Shown here in pieces: positions 16,333-25,135 of a stretch of DNA of 52,239 bases. The notes below the pieces were generated by a model. That model was not told the origin of the DNA, made no database searches, and worked only from the letters and a program-made list of their open reading frames with translations. How positions within the stretch are numbered: the first letter of the stretch is position 1; the number at the start of each line of letters is the position of its first letter. The stretch is from an uncultured Muribaculaceae bacterium (lineage in GTDB: Bacteria; Bacteroidota; Bacteroidia; Bacteroidales; Muribaculaceae), in contig CAJTKG010000020.1 in the NCBI GenBank assembly GCA_910576935.1, positions 1-52,239 on the forward strand, written 5' to 3'. A program made the translations under genes and the position numbers.

Positions 16333-17702
16333 AGGCCCGATGATAACTGTATATATGCGCTACCATCGAAATCGGGTCGCATTGTAGCTACAAATGATCC
16401 GTCAGGACGGAAAATCATCAAGGTCATGTCGCTGCAGAGTCCATGTGCTTCTATACCTCCGACAGCTGATTGGATATCAATGTTAGAGGGTTCGACCTCA
16501 ACGATGTTCGATTCGCCTACAACTGTCACTTGCATGTCATGTTTCAAATCAAGACATTTATATGTCAAAACAGCCGTACCGGCCTTTCGACCGAAAGGCA
16601 CACGTTTAAACGCTCTAGGTGCTGTAACGATTAGCGCAAGGGATACAACGTCGTCATCAGAGGTACTGACAGCGGTTCTATAAAATTTTTCATTGCCGGT
16701 AATTTCGTCGGCATTAGTTCTTGCAGAAACGGAGACATTGATAAAATCATCGGCATTGATTGTCTCATCACCATGGGACACCGTAAGCATAATAGGTTCA
16801 CGACCATCCTCGGGGACGCCTACGACCTCAAGTTGGGACGGTAGTCGGAATGTCTTGCGGTCAGACATGCCTGTGCTAGTGTTGTATATGTCTGCTACTA
16901 TTTTGTATATAAGAGTTGTACTGCCTTGCGAAAGACAATGGACTCTCCTGTTTTCGATTGTTGCCACATAGTTTGATTCGAAATTCCACCCTTGCTCCAC
17001 AATAGACCCATCGAATCTATCTGATGATGAATAACCATCTACCCTAGCATTAATTTTGGCTCCAATGTTGGCATGAACGTAATTGTACGTACCGAGATGG
17101 TTGGGCTGGGCGCCGTCGTGATATTCAGCGCCGCTTACGATTGTCACCTCGTGTGTCTGCTTCCCATTTGTGATTGTGATTGTCGCTTCGCCGAAATCTG
17201 GCCGCCAAGAACTGCCGTCGTTCATAATGCTAACCCTCAAACTGCGTGAACGAGAATCGAAATATGGTACGATATCAGGGTTATTTGATGTCGCCTTGAA
17301 ATCCTTGATATGACCATAAGAGGGATAATAGAGCAACGGGATGCTTACATCGTCGTAGTGGATAGTGTGTATGCGAGTCTCAACAGGACAAAAATACTCA
17401 ACAGGCGTGTCGACGCTGATAACATCGATTGAAGCTTCACTATCATCGCCGAGGTCGTGGACTGTGATTTTGACGCGACGACCGCTTTCTGTAATCGTGC
17501 CATATGACGATTGCCCATATTCGTATTGAAAGGCATCAGAATTAGCTGACACCCAAACTCTGCTGCCTTCAGGATCTGAATTGTAAGGTATGTTGAATAG
17601 GTATCCGGCAGCGACTTTGATTTCTTGCTCCTCGAACCAAACACGTGCGCCTGCACTTATATTTAGCACCAGCACGACAAGAAAGATAATTGCTTTTTTC
17701 AT
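16284..17702 (-). CDS. Secreted Ig-like protein with type IX-like C-terminal tail, 472 aa
   Basis: Unrecognised exported protein. An N-terminal signal peptide (MKKAIIFLVVLVLNISAGA) is followed by a long beta-rich region with several Ig/Big-like stretches and no enzymatic motif. The C-terminus (DMTLMIFRPDGSFVA, then SSGLYIARVGDKTTKCLVR) resembles Por-secretion or type IX sorting tails that are cleaved at the cell surface. It has its own promoter at 17763-17793. The gene lies within the segment bracketed by the 267-bp duplication and is convergent with the broken yjbR gene, whose frame it overlaps by 49 bases. It is slightly more AT-rich than its neighbours, consistent with arrival by transfer. 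Confidence 0.75.
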   Translation of the reverse strand: MKKAIIFLVVLVLNISAGARVWFEEQEIKVAAGYLFNIPYNSDPEGSRVWVSANSDAFQYEYGQSSYGTITESGRRVKITVHDLGDDSEASIDVISVDTPVEYFCPVETRIHTIHYDDVSIPLLYYPSYGHIKDFKATSNNPDIVPYFDSRSRSLRVSIMNDGSSWRPDFGEATITITNGKQTHEVTIVSGAEYHDGAQPNHLGTYNYVHANIGAKINARVDGYSSSDRFDGSIVEQGWNFESNYVATIENRRVHCLSQGSTTLIYKIVADIYNTSTGMSDRKTFRLPSQLEVVGVPEDGREPIMLTVSHGDETINADDFINVSVSARTNADEITGNEKFYRTAVSTSDDDVVSLALIVTAPRAFKRVPFGRKAGTAVLTYKCLDLKHDMQVTVVGESNIVEVEPSNIDIQSAVGGIEAHGLCSDMTLMIFRPDGSFVATMRPDFDGSAYIQLSSGLYIARVGDKTTKCLVR

Positions 17703-17762
17703 TAGTAAATTAGGATTTTGAAAGGATTTTCCTTGAGTATTCTAACAAATTGCTAATGGTGG

Positions 17763-17793
17763 CAAAGTTAGTCAATATATATTAATATCCAAA
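17763..17793 (-). promoter_or_regulatory. Promoter of the 472-aa secreted protein gene
   Basis: On the minus strand a TTTG -33 box (17793-17790) and a TAACTTTG -7 box (17770-17763) are 19 bases apart. Confidence 0.75.
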
Positions 17794-17900
17794 TAATCAG
17801 ACGGGAAATTTTATAGTTTCACCATCCTAAATAATACAATGAAGCAACTCCAGGCTAGCGATGCTCACTCACCGTATATCTTTGCGGCCTTGGCAAGCTC

Positions 17901-18167
17901 GTCGACGCCCTACTGCGCAACCGCGGCCTCGAACCTGACCGCTCTATCGACCTCAAATCAAAGAACGGCAAATAATCTCCTCCACCATAAACCACAACAC
18001 CTAAGGCCGTGTCGCAACCCATAAGCGACACGGCCTTTATGCTATATATCCACTTATAATTATCCACACAACATAGATTTGTACGATAATACAGACGGCA
18101 TCGCTCACAATTGGCTTTGATAATTGCAAAAATTAGCACTATTATTTAGCCCCACAACTGACATTTT
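17901..18167 (+). repeat. Right copy of the 267-bp direct duplication
   Basis: Carries the orphaned last 25 codons and stop of the M3 peptidase gene (stop at 17973-17975) and its terminator, 2302 bases from the left copy. There is no peptidase sequence upstream of 17901, so this is a gene remnant. Confidence 0.95.
18003..18040 (+). terminator. Duplicated terminator
   Basis: Identical to the stem-loop at 15701-15738. Here it follows no intact gene. Confidence 0.7.
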
Positions 18168-18509
18168 TTAGTATCTTTGCCCATGATTCACAATAACGTC
18201 ATAGAGTTGACGATGAGAATCGGATTTTTTACTAAAAGGTGTTATTGAAATTTTATCTTCTAAAGTCAAACTTCGCAACTTTGATAATCAGCATGAAGAT
18301 GAGATTGGCAATAGCACCTGCATCGGCTGCTTATACCCTGCTGCAATCGGCAGAATATATAGCAAAACGGTGTGGGGCTATTGTTTTATCCATGCTGAAA
18401 GGTAGTGCGAAGACCTGACTTTAGGATAAGACAAGATACAATCCTCACACCTTTTTCATATTCAAATGTAACTGTTTCGCCGAGGATTGAGAAACAAACG
18501 CATCTCTGT

Positions 18510-20003
18510 ATGAAAAGAACTATTACCAAAATGCTTCTGCCGATAGCGGTCATCATGTCGGCAAACTTAAGCGCGGCTGCCTACGATTTTGAGTCTGACG
18601 GCATCTGTTATTCCATCAGCTCTGACGAAGACCTCACCGTTTATGTTGCCAAAGGCGAATACTCGGGAGCGGTTGATATACCCGCGCATGTAGACTATCA
18701 GTCGAAGACATATACCGTCACCGCCATCGGGTACTCGGCTTTTGAAAAATCGACAGGACTGACTTCTGTGATCATCCCTAACACTGTAACTGCCATTCAT
18801 AAATATGCATTCAGTGATTGTTACGACCTGACTTCGGCAAGCATTCCCAACTCTGTCACAATTATCCACGATGGAGCTTTCTCCAACTGCAGCAACCTTA
18901 AATCAATTGACCTGCCGGCTTCTCTCACCTCTATTGAGGGATCTGTATTTAATAATTGCTCAACATTGGATGCAATCAATGTCGATGCCGGTAATCAGAC
19001 ATACTGCAGTATAGAGGGAGCGGTCTACTCTAAAGACACCACAACGTTAGTCTACTATCCAAGCGGCAGAAAATCAGCCGCCATACCCGACTTTGTAACC
19101 TCTATCGGAGATAATGCTTTCTACGGCTGCGTCAACCTGACGTCAGTAAGCATTCCTAACTCCGTCACCACTATCGGAAACTTTTCTTTCGCGTTCTGCT
19201 CAAATCTGACTTCAGTAGACATACCTGGCTCCGTCTCCACTATCGGAGAGATGGCTTTTATGTATTGCGGGAGAATGACATCTGTTAATATTCCCAATTC
19301 TGTCACCGTTATCGGTATGATGGCTTTCTCTGATTGCACCGGTCTGACTTCGGTCAGCATCCCAAATTCGGTTACCACAATAGCAGAATCTGCATTTAGT
19401 GGCTGTACCGGTCTGGCTTCGGTTAACATCCCTGAATCAGTCACCCAAATTTGCTTCAGCGCATTTTCCTATTGCAGTAGTTTGACCTCGATAAACATTC
19501 CCAACTCTGTCGCTACTATTGAAAATAGCGCTTTCTATAACTGCAGCGGGCTGCTTTCGGTAAATATCCCCGCATCTGTCACTATTATTGGAAACAGTGC
19601 TTTTAGCAATTGCGACAAACTATCTACAGTTTATTGCCATTCAAGCACACCGCCTATGGCTTCTATTGATACATTCGGTAGCGGTAATGTAATCAAGGCT
19701 ACATTATATGTACCTATCGGAAGTAAGAAAAGTTATGAAACTCAATATTCATGGGGCAAGTTTTCCAACATCGTAGAGATGGATCTCTCGGGTGTTGATG
19801 ATATTGAAAATGTAAGCCCCGTTTATGTCAGCGTCCGAGGCGGTTCGATCGTAGTTGAAGGAGCCGGCGATGACACAATTGTCGAAATATTCGATATTTC
19901 AGGCAAACAAGTTTATCGTGGTTACTGCAAAACCTTCAAGGGCCTCGCCAAAGGTATCTATATAGTCAATGTCGGCCGTTCGGCATCAAAAATCTCGATA
20001 TAA
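18510..20003 (+). CDS. BspA-like leucine-rich-repeat surface protein, 497 aa
   Basis: Start set at ATG 18510 because it opens a signal peptide (MKRTITKMLLPIAVIMSANLSAAA); upstream in-frame codons are not signal-like. The body is about a dozen LRR_5 (BspA-type) repeats of about 23 residues with the core pattern AFxxCxxLTSVxIPNSVTxIG. The C-terminal 60 residues (VEIFDISGKQVYRG... KGIYIVNVG) form a type IX-like sorting tail. Such proteins are surface-exposed and in known cases bind host matrix or other bacteria; the ligand here is unknown. It is followed by a strong terminator. The near-identical repeats make copy-number change by recombination possible. Confidence 0.9.
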   Translation: MKRTITKMLLPIAVIMSANLSAAAYDFESDGICYSISSDEDLTVYVAKGEYSGAVDIPAHVDYQSKTYTVTAIGYSAFEKSTGLTSVIIPNTVTAIHKYAFSDCYDLTSASIPNSVTIIHDGAFSNCSNLKSIDLPASLTSIEGSVFNNCSTLDAINVDAGNQTYCSIEGAVYSKDTTTLVYYPSGRKSAAIPDFVTSIGDNAFYGCVNLTSVSIPNSVTTIGNFSFAFCSNLTSVDIPGSVSTIGEMAFMYCGRMTSVNIPNSVTVIGMMAFSDCTGLTSVSIPNSVTTIAESAFSGCTGLASVNIPESVTQICFSAFSYCSSLTSINIPNSVATIENSAFYNCSGLLSVNIPASVTIIGNSAFSNCDKLSTVYCHSSTPPMASIDTFGSGNVIKATLYVPIGSKKSYETQYSWGKFSNIVEMDLSGVDDIENVSPVYVSVRGGSIVVEGAGDDTIVEIFDISGKQVYRGYCKTFKGLAKGIYIVNVGRSASKISI

Positions 20004-20028
20004 ATCATTATATCCAATCATTAATAAC

Positions 20029-20070
20029 AAACCGGTATCGATATAATTTCAACGATACCGGTTTACTTTT
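20029..20070 (+). terminator. Terminator after the BspA-like gene
   Basis: A perfect 12-bp stem AAACCGGTATCG / CGATACCGGTTT with a 12-base loop is followed by ACTTTTTG. It starts 26 bases after the stop codon and may also end transcription from the convergent ilvA gene. Confidence 0.8.
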
Positions 20071-20186
20071 TGTCACCGACATACATCGGGAACAACTGCG
20101 TATGGAGCGCGAGGGCTTCAGCCTTTGGCTTCATCGCGTCGTTTACGGACGCTATTGAGTTGTGGTGTATTGGCGCTTTGGTCGGG

Positions 20187-21383
20187 TCAGTTGAGAACTT
20201 TGTAGCCGTTGGCGTCAAGGGTCGAGCGTATGCTCTCGATGTGGTCGCTGTCACGCGTCTCGACTTCCATGCGTATGGTGCAGCCGTTGATCTCCGAGCT
20301 GGCATTGATGCGTTCATGGGTCACGGAGATGATATTGCCGCCTTCCTGTCCGATGACGCTGCAAACACCCGAGAGTTGTCCGGGTTTATCGTCGAGGTCG
20401 ATTATAAATGTATATCGACGGCCGCTTTTGGCAAGACCACGGTTTATGACACGGTTGAGGGTATTGACGTCGATGTTGCCGCCGGAAACGAGACAGACAG
20501 TCTTCTTGCCTTTGACGGGTACTTTGTTGAACATCGCGGCGGCGACCGAGACGGCACCGGCGCCTTCAGATACGACTTTCTGTGTCTCGAGAAGCATCAA
20601 TATAGCCGCCGCTATCTCGTCGTCGCTGACGGTGACAACTTCGTCGACATATTTGTTTACCATCTCGAAGGTGTTGATACCGGGCTCTTTGACGGCTATG
20701 CCGTCGGCAATGGTCGACACGTTGCTCAGATGAGTTATATGGCCTTCCTGTAGCGAGCGTGCCATTGACGGAGCTCCTGACGACTGGACGCCGTAGACTT
20801 TGATCTCGGGACGCAATGTCTTTATGGCGAAAGCGACGCCCGAGATGAGTCCGCCACCACCTATAGGGACGATTACAGCCTCGACATCCGGCATCTGCTC
20901 GAGTATCTCGAGGCCTATAGTACCTTGACCGGCTATTACCTTGGGATCGTCGAAAGGATGAACAAAGGTATAACCGTATTCTTTCTGCAATTCTATGGCT
21001 TTGGCATAGGCGTCGTCATAAACGCCGGGAACGAGACACACTTCGGCACCATAGCCTTTGGTAGCCTCGACCTTTGAAATCGGAGCACCGGCAGGCAGGC
21101 ATATCAGCGATTTGATGCCGTTGTGGGTAGCGCCGAGGGCAACTCCCTGGGCATGGTTGCCGGCAGAGCATGCGATGACACCCCGGGCTTTCTCTTCGTC
21201 GGTGAGCTGAGATATTTTATAGTAAGCGCCCCGCAGTTTGAACGAACCTGTCAGCTGCAGGTTTTCGGTTTTGAGATATATCTCAGACTCGGGGTTGATC
21301 TTGTGTGCCGGTATCACGGTCGTCTTGCGGGCTACATCCTTGAGCACCGCAGCGGCATTGAATATTTCACTTATTTCAAGCAT
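20187..21383 (-). CDS. ilvA: Threonine dehydratase (threonine ammonia-lyase) with ACT domain
   Basis: Pyridoxal-phosphate enzyme that deaminates threonine to 2-oxobutanoate, the first committed step of isoleucine synthesis. The PLP lysine is K49 in GSFKLRGA, and the glycine-rich phosphate loop is seen in VPIGGGGLISG. The catalytic domain ends near residue 320; the remainder (FIIDLDDKPGQLSGV...) is one ACT domain for feedback control. At 398 residues it belongs to the shorter class with one ACT domain, a layout shared by biosynthetic and catabolic (TdcB-like) enzymes. The ilvDBNC operon 23 kb away argues for a biosynthetic role. Divergent from the malic enzyme gene, with its own -7 box. Confidence 0.92.
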   Translation of the reverse strand: MLEISEIFNAAAVLKDVARKTTVIPAHKINPESEIYLKTENLQLTGSFKLRGAYYKISQLTDEEKARGVIACSAGNHAQGVALGATHNGIKSLICLPAGAPISKVEATKGYGAEVCLVPGVYDDAYAKAIELQKEYGYTFVHPFDDPKVIAGQGTIGLEILEQMPDVEAVIVPIGGGGLISGVAFAIKTLRPEIKVYGVQSSGAPSMARSLQEGHITHLSNVSTIADGIAVKEPGINTFEMVNKYVDEVVTVSDDEIAAAILMLLETQKVVSEGAGAVSVAAAMFNKVPVKGKKTVCLVSGGNIDVNTLNRVINRGLAKSGRRYTFIIDLDDKPGQLSGVCSVIGQEGGNIISVTHERINASSEINGCTIRMEVETRDSDHIESIRSTLDANGYKVLN

Positions 21384-21404
21384 AGCTAAATTAATTTAAC
21401 ATCG

Positions 21405-21431
21405 CAAAGTTATAATATTGTCGTATTTTTG
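21405..21431. promoter_or_regulatory. Divergent -7 boxes of ilvA (minus) and malic enzyme (plus)
   Basis: TAACTTTG on the minus strand (21412-21405) serves ilvA. TATTTTTG on the plus strand (21424-21431) serves the malic enzyme gene. The two boxes are only 11 bases apart, so the promoters overlap. The -33 boxes are weak. Confidence 0.55.
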
Positions 21432-21501
21432 ACAACAATTTTTACAACTTCTTTAGTAGTAAATGTGTTTGATAATTAAGCGAAATACAATTACATCTAT
21501 T

Positions 21502-22833
21502 ATGACTAAAACACTTAAAGAACTTGCACTTGAATACCACAAATACCCCAAACCGGGCAAAATAGAAACTGTAGCGACCAAGGCCACATCACATCCCGAC
21601 GACCTCTCGCTGGCATATTCGCCCGGGGTGGCCTACCCTTGTCTTGAAATCAAAGACAATAAGGATAGGGCCTATGAATACACTAATAAAAGCAATCTCG
21701 TCGCCGTCATATCAAATGGCACGGCGGTACTTGGTCTCGGCAATATCGGTGCTGCCGCCGCCAAGCCTGTGATGGAAGGCAAAGCACTGCTATTCAAAAT
21801 ATTCGCAGGTCTCGACTGCTATGACATCGAAATCGACGAAACCGACGCCGACGCATTTGTCAGAGCCGTCAAAGCCATGACACCGACTTTCGGCGGCATA
21901 AACCTCGAGGACATCAAGGCCCCGGAATGTTTTGAAATCGAACGCCGCCTAAAACAAGAGTGCGACATACCGGTTATGCACGACGACCAACATGGCACAG
22001 CCATTGTCAGTTCGGCTGCACTGATAAATGCCCTCGACATACAAGGCAAGAAAATCGACGAAGTCAAAGTTGTCGTCAACGGCGCCGGAGCAGCCGCCCT
22101 GGCCTGTACACGACTATATATCAAGCTCGGCGTCAGACCCGGCAATGTCATCATTTGTGACAGCAAAGGCGCTGTCACCAAACATCGCACCGACCTCAAC
22201 AGCAGCAAAGCCGAATTTGCCGCCGACAGCGACGTCACGACTCTCGCCGAAGCGATAGAAGGCGCCGATGTTTTTCTCGGACTGTCTGTCGCCGACGTCC
22301 TTACCCCGGAGATGCTACGCTCGATGGCTCCGCGACCTATCGTTTTCGCATTGGCGAATCCCAATCCCGAAATCGCCTATGACAAAGCGATGGCAACGCG
22401 CGACGATCTTATATTCGCCACGGGGCGCTCTGATTACCCCAATCAGATCAACAACGTGCTCGGCTTCCCGTATATCTTCAGGGCGGCTCTCGACTGCCGC
22501 GCCACCGAAATAAACGAAGACATGAAGATTGCGGCTGCAAAAGCCATAGCGGCGCTTGCGCGCAAGCCCGTGCCCAAGTCTCTCATAAGAGCATACGGGC
22601 TAAAACACATGGAATTCGGGCGCGACTACATACTGCCCAAGCCGTTTGACAAAAGATTGCTCTCGCAAGTATCGCCGGCCATCGCAGACGCTGCCGCCCG
22701 CTCGGGTGTCGCGCTACGTCCTATCGCAGACCTGACAGTCTATGCCACACAGCTCGAGACTCTGATCGAAGACAACGACGCCTACATCGTCAAGCTCCTC
22801 GACCCCGACGGCGAACACTGCGACTGCAAGTAA
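21502..22833 (+). CDS. NAD(P)-dependent malic enzyme, short form without PTA domain
   Basis: Oxidative decarboxylation of malate to pyruvate with release of CO2 and reduction of NAD(P). Start chosen at ATG 21502 (MTKTLKELALEYHKYP), which gives a family-like N-terminus; the upstream ATG at 21463 lies close to the promoter. The malic N-terminal domain contains SLAYSPGVAYPCLEI and FGGINLEDI; the NAD-binding domain contains VVNGAGAAALACTRLY and the FALANPNPEI motif. It has 443 residues and stops after the NAD domain, whereas the common bacterial MaeB has an added phosphotransacetylase-like regulatory domain (about 760 residues). Convergent with the MBOAT gene, 18 bases apart. Confidence 0.9.
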   Translation: MTKTLKELALEYHKYPKPGKIETVATKATSHPDDLSLAYSPGVAYPCLEIKDNKDRAYEYTNKSNLVAVISNGTAVLGLGNIGAAAAKPVMEGKALLFKIFAGLDCYDIEIDETDADAFVRAVKAMTPTFGGINLEDIKAPECFEIERRLKQECDIPVMHDDQHGTAIVSSAALINALDIQGKKIDEVKVVVNGAGAAALACTRLYIKLGVRPGNVIICDSKGAVTKHRTDLNSSKAEFAADSDVTTLAEAIEGADVFLGLSVADVLTPEMLRSMAPRPIVFALANPNPEIAYDKAMATRDDLIFATGRSDYPNQINNVLGFPYIFRAALDCRATEINEDMKIAAAKAIAALARKPVPKSLIRAYGLKHMEFGRDYILPKPFDKRLLSQVSPAIADAAARSGVALRPIADLTVYATQLETLIEDNDAYIVKLLDPDGEHCDCK

Positions 22834-22851
22834 AAAAACATGCTTCCGGCA

Positions 22852-24324
22852 TCAAAACTGAAAATAGATAAAAGGAGCGACGTCTTCACCTTGCAACTCA
22901 ATGACCAATTGCACGACGATAACGAAGATAAGCAGTTTGACGATCCACGGCGACCTCACAAAGGCCGCCGTCGCCTTACCCCAGAAGTTGGTCGGCAATG
23001 CATGGGCCACAATGATTACAAGCATCATTATGAGCCACAGCATGCGCGCCGAGGCAAAGGGCACGGCATAGTCGAACGAGAAATCAGTGAAAGCATTCTT
23101 GATTATAAGCCATGAGTCTGTCCAGGTGTCGGCACGAAAAAACACCCACAGCAATGCGACCACCGTCATGGTAAGCAGCCAGCTGAAAGCTTTTACCGGC
23201 CACGACGAGCCGAGCCGGTCGACCCACGGCCTCGATGCCTTGTGGACGGCAAGACCGGCTCCGTGCATAGCACCCCAGAAGACGAATTTCCACGCCGCCC
23301 CGTGCCACAGGCCGCCGATGAGCATGGTGGCGAAGTTATTGATATATGTGCGGCGTGTGCCTTTGCGGTTGCCGCCGAGAGGTATATAGATATAATCGCG
23401 CAACCATGTCGAGAGCGATATATGCCAGCGACGCCAGAAATCGGTCAGATTCTGTGACTTATAGGGGAAGTTGAAATTCTGCGCGAGCCTGAAGCCCATT
23501 ATCAGAGCGATGCCTATGGCCATATCTGAATAGCCCGAGAAATCGCAATAGATCTGCATCGTGTAACCGATTATACCCATTACGGTCTCGAAACCCGAGT
23601 AACCCGTAGGCGACTGGAAGATGAGATCATTATATTGGGCTATGTAATCGGCGATAACGGCCTTTTTGACAACGCCGAGTATTATCAGCCACAAGCCCGT
23701 GTAGGCCTCTTCGCGAGTAGCATGGCGGTTTTCTCTGATCTGCGGCAGGAAATAGTCGGCACGCACGATAGGGCCGGCGACAAGGGCGGGGAAAAACGAC
23801 AGGAAGAATGCATACTCGAGCCATGTGTGCGTCGGCGCGACACGTCCTTTATAGACATCGACGATATAACTGATAGACTGAAAGGTATAGAAACTTATGC
23901 CTACAGGCAATATCAGATCGAGAGGCTGGAAGTTGGCACCGACCATGGCGCTGATGTTCCACATGAAGAAATTGGCATATTTGAAGTAGCCGAGTATGCC
24001 GAGCGAGGCAATAAGAGAACATGCGACACAGATTTTACGCGCGGTCACAGAAGTCAATCTGACGAGCAATCGCGACAACAACCAGTCGAACAGCGAAGTA
24101 GCGAACAGCAGCACAACGAAGACGCCGCTCGATTTGTAGTAGAAATAAAAACTGAAGGCGACGACAAAGACAATCATCTGCCACAGACGGCGTTTGAGCA
24201 GGCTGTAGAGGGGTATGAAGACGAGGAAGAGCACCCAGAACGTCCCGCTCGAGAATAGCATGGGTTGACCCTCGGTGTATGTGAAAATATCTTTGAGATT
24301 GAGAAGCAGATTGTTGACGTCCAT
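22852..24324 (-). CDS. MBOAT-family membrane O-acyltransferase
   Basis: Integral membrane enzyme of the AlgI/DltB type that passes acyl (usually acetyl) groups to extracytoplasmic polysaccharide. The start at 24324 (MDVNNLLLNLKDI) leaves one base after the stop of the upstream gene; an in-frame start 27 bases further up would overlap it. The 490 residues hold about 10-12 membrane helices. The catalytic His is H341 in IGGLWHGAAW, and the FWRRWHISLSTWLRDYIYIPLGGNR block is characteristic of the family. The SGNH-hydrolase gene directly upstream makes the standard two-component acetylation pair (compare AlgI with AlgJ/X, or PatA/PatB). Target polymer unknown. Confidence 0.93.
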   Translation of the reverse strand: MDVNNLLLNLKDIFTYTEGQPMLFSSGTFWVLFLVFIPLYSLLKRRLWQMIVFVVAFSFYFYYKSSGVFVVLLFATSLFDWLLSRLLVRLTSVTARKICVACSLIASLGILGYFKYANFFMWNISAMVGANFQPLDLILPVGISFYTFQSISYIVDVYKGRVAPTHTWLEYAFFLSFFPALVAGPIVRADYFLPQIRENRHATREEAYTGLWLIILGVVKKAVIADYIAQYNDLIFQSPTGYSGFETVMGIIGYTMQIYCDFSGYSDMAIGIALIMGFRLAQNFNFPYKSQNLTDFWRRWHISLSTWLRDYIYIPLGGNRKGTRRTYINNFATMLIGGLWHGAAWKFVFWGAMHGAGLAVHKASRPWVDRLGSSWPVKAFSWLLTMTVVALLWVFFRADTWTDSWLIIKNAFTDFSFDYAVPFASARMLWLIMMLVIIVAHALPTNFWGKATAAFVRSPWIVKLLIFVIVVQLVIELQGEDVAPFIYFQF

Positions 24325-24325
24325 G

Positions 24326-25120
24326 TTACTTTTCGTCAGGCTGGTGGACAAAAATACGTTTGGGTTTGCCTTTGATATTGCCGGGAGCGGCCATCTTTAT
24401 CGGATGGGCGGCATGAAGCGGCATCCAGCGTGCAACGCTGTCGAGCCACAGGGCGGCCGATGATCGTGTCGGGTGTGCCCCGTCTTTAGCGCGGTCAAAG
24501 TGCATGCCGTCACTTTTGAAATAAGCACCATCGACAGCGTTTGCGGCTATAAGTTCGTTTATTCCGGTGTCGGGCTTCCAGTTTGGCGGCCCGATCCACA
24601 CATAGGGTATGACGCCGATATCGCTGATTATATTCTTGACAAAGCCATCGCGTTTTTCTTTGATGTCTTTAACAAACAGTTCGTTGGCACCGAGACAGAC
24701 AAAGACATAGTCGGGTTTTAGACGGGCTATATAGTCTCTGAGTTTGTCAGACGATCCCCAGCGCTCAGACGTCGAGCTATACCACATCACCGTGTAGAGG
24801 GTGTGGCCGTTTGCTGCGGCATAGTCGGCCATACGCGGCGACAGACCTTCGAGCATCGAGTCTCCGATAAAGAGTATGACTTTCGAAGCTGTGTCAAGCG
24901 GAGCGGGTGTTTTCAGCTCATCACGACTGTCGGCAGTCTCGGCATCGAAAACACTGTCAACGGCTTCGTCAAGCCTGCGTTCCTGTAACAGACGGTCGGC
25001 AATCTTCGATGATTTAAGCTCAATCGGACCGATTTTTATTTCGTCGAGGGTCGAAGCCACGGCGAAAGCGGCAAAAGCGACAAAAAGCAGCAGCCAGAGA
25101 CCGATATAATTTTTTTTCAT
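24326..25120 (-). CDS. SGNH/GDSL-type hydrolase, membrane-anchored partner of the MBOAT protein
   Basis: Likely acts outside the cytoplasmic membrane to transfer or remove acyl groups on a surface polymer together with the MBOAT protein. The 264 residues begin with an uncleaved or signal-anchor helix (about 5-23). SGNH blocks are present: GDS with Ser88 (VILFIGDSMLEG), the oxyanion Asn in VCLGANELF, and the catalytic Asp/His in DRAKDGAHPTRSS near residue 235. It overlaps nothing but sits 1 base from the MBOAT start and 15 bases after the Rieske-like gene, so it is the middle gene of a tight minus-strand cluster. Confidence 0.85.
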   Translation of the reverse strand: MKKNYIGLWLLLFVAFAAFAVASTLDEIKIGPIELKSSKIADRLLQERRLDEAVDSVFDAETADSRDELKTPAPLDTASKVILFIGDSMLEGLSPRMADYAAANGHTLYTVMWYSSTSERWGSSDKLRDYIARLKPDYVFVCLGANELFVKDIKEKRDGFVKNIISDIGVIPYVWIGPPNWKPDTGINELIAANAVDGAYFKSDGMHFDRAKDGAHPTRSSAALWLDSVARWMPLHAAHPIKMAAPGNIKGKPKRIFVHQPDEK

Positions 25121-25135
25121 AGTAAAAAAATCAGA

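Larger units (their letters stand above)
17703..18509. other. Non-coding region carrying the right copy of the duplication
   Basis: About 800 bases without a convincing gene. It contains the promoter of the minus-strand gene, an isolated -7 box TATCTTTG at 17877-17884, the right duplication copy (17901-18167) and another -7 box TATCTTTG at 18172-18179. A possible 41-codon frame lies at 18293-18418; it is not recognised, has no clear ribosome site and is not called as a gene. The BspA-like gene starts at 18510. Confidence 0.6.

Noticed and set aside
17839..18024. Short plus-strand frame across the right duplication copy
   Set aside because: It reads the peptidase remnant in the wrong frame with no homology; the region is duplicated spacer and gene tail.
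18183..18418. Two small frames (21 and 41 codons) before the BspA-like gene
   Set aside because: The first begins within the predicted transcription start zone, the second lacks a ribosome site, and neither is recognisable. Possibly remnants of an older gene.
23635..24258. 207-codon plus-strand frame opposite the MBOAT gene
   Set aside because: Very acidic and glutamine-rich shadow of membrane-helix codons; no support.
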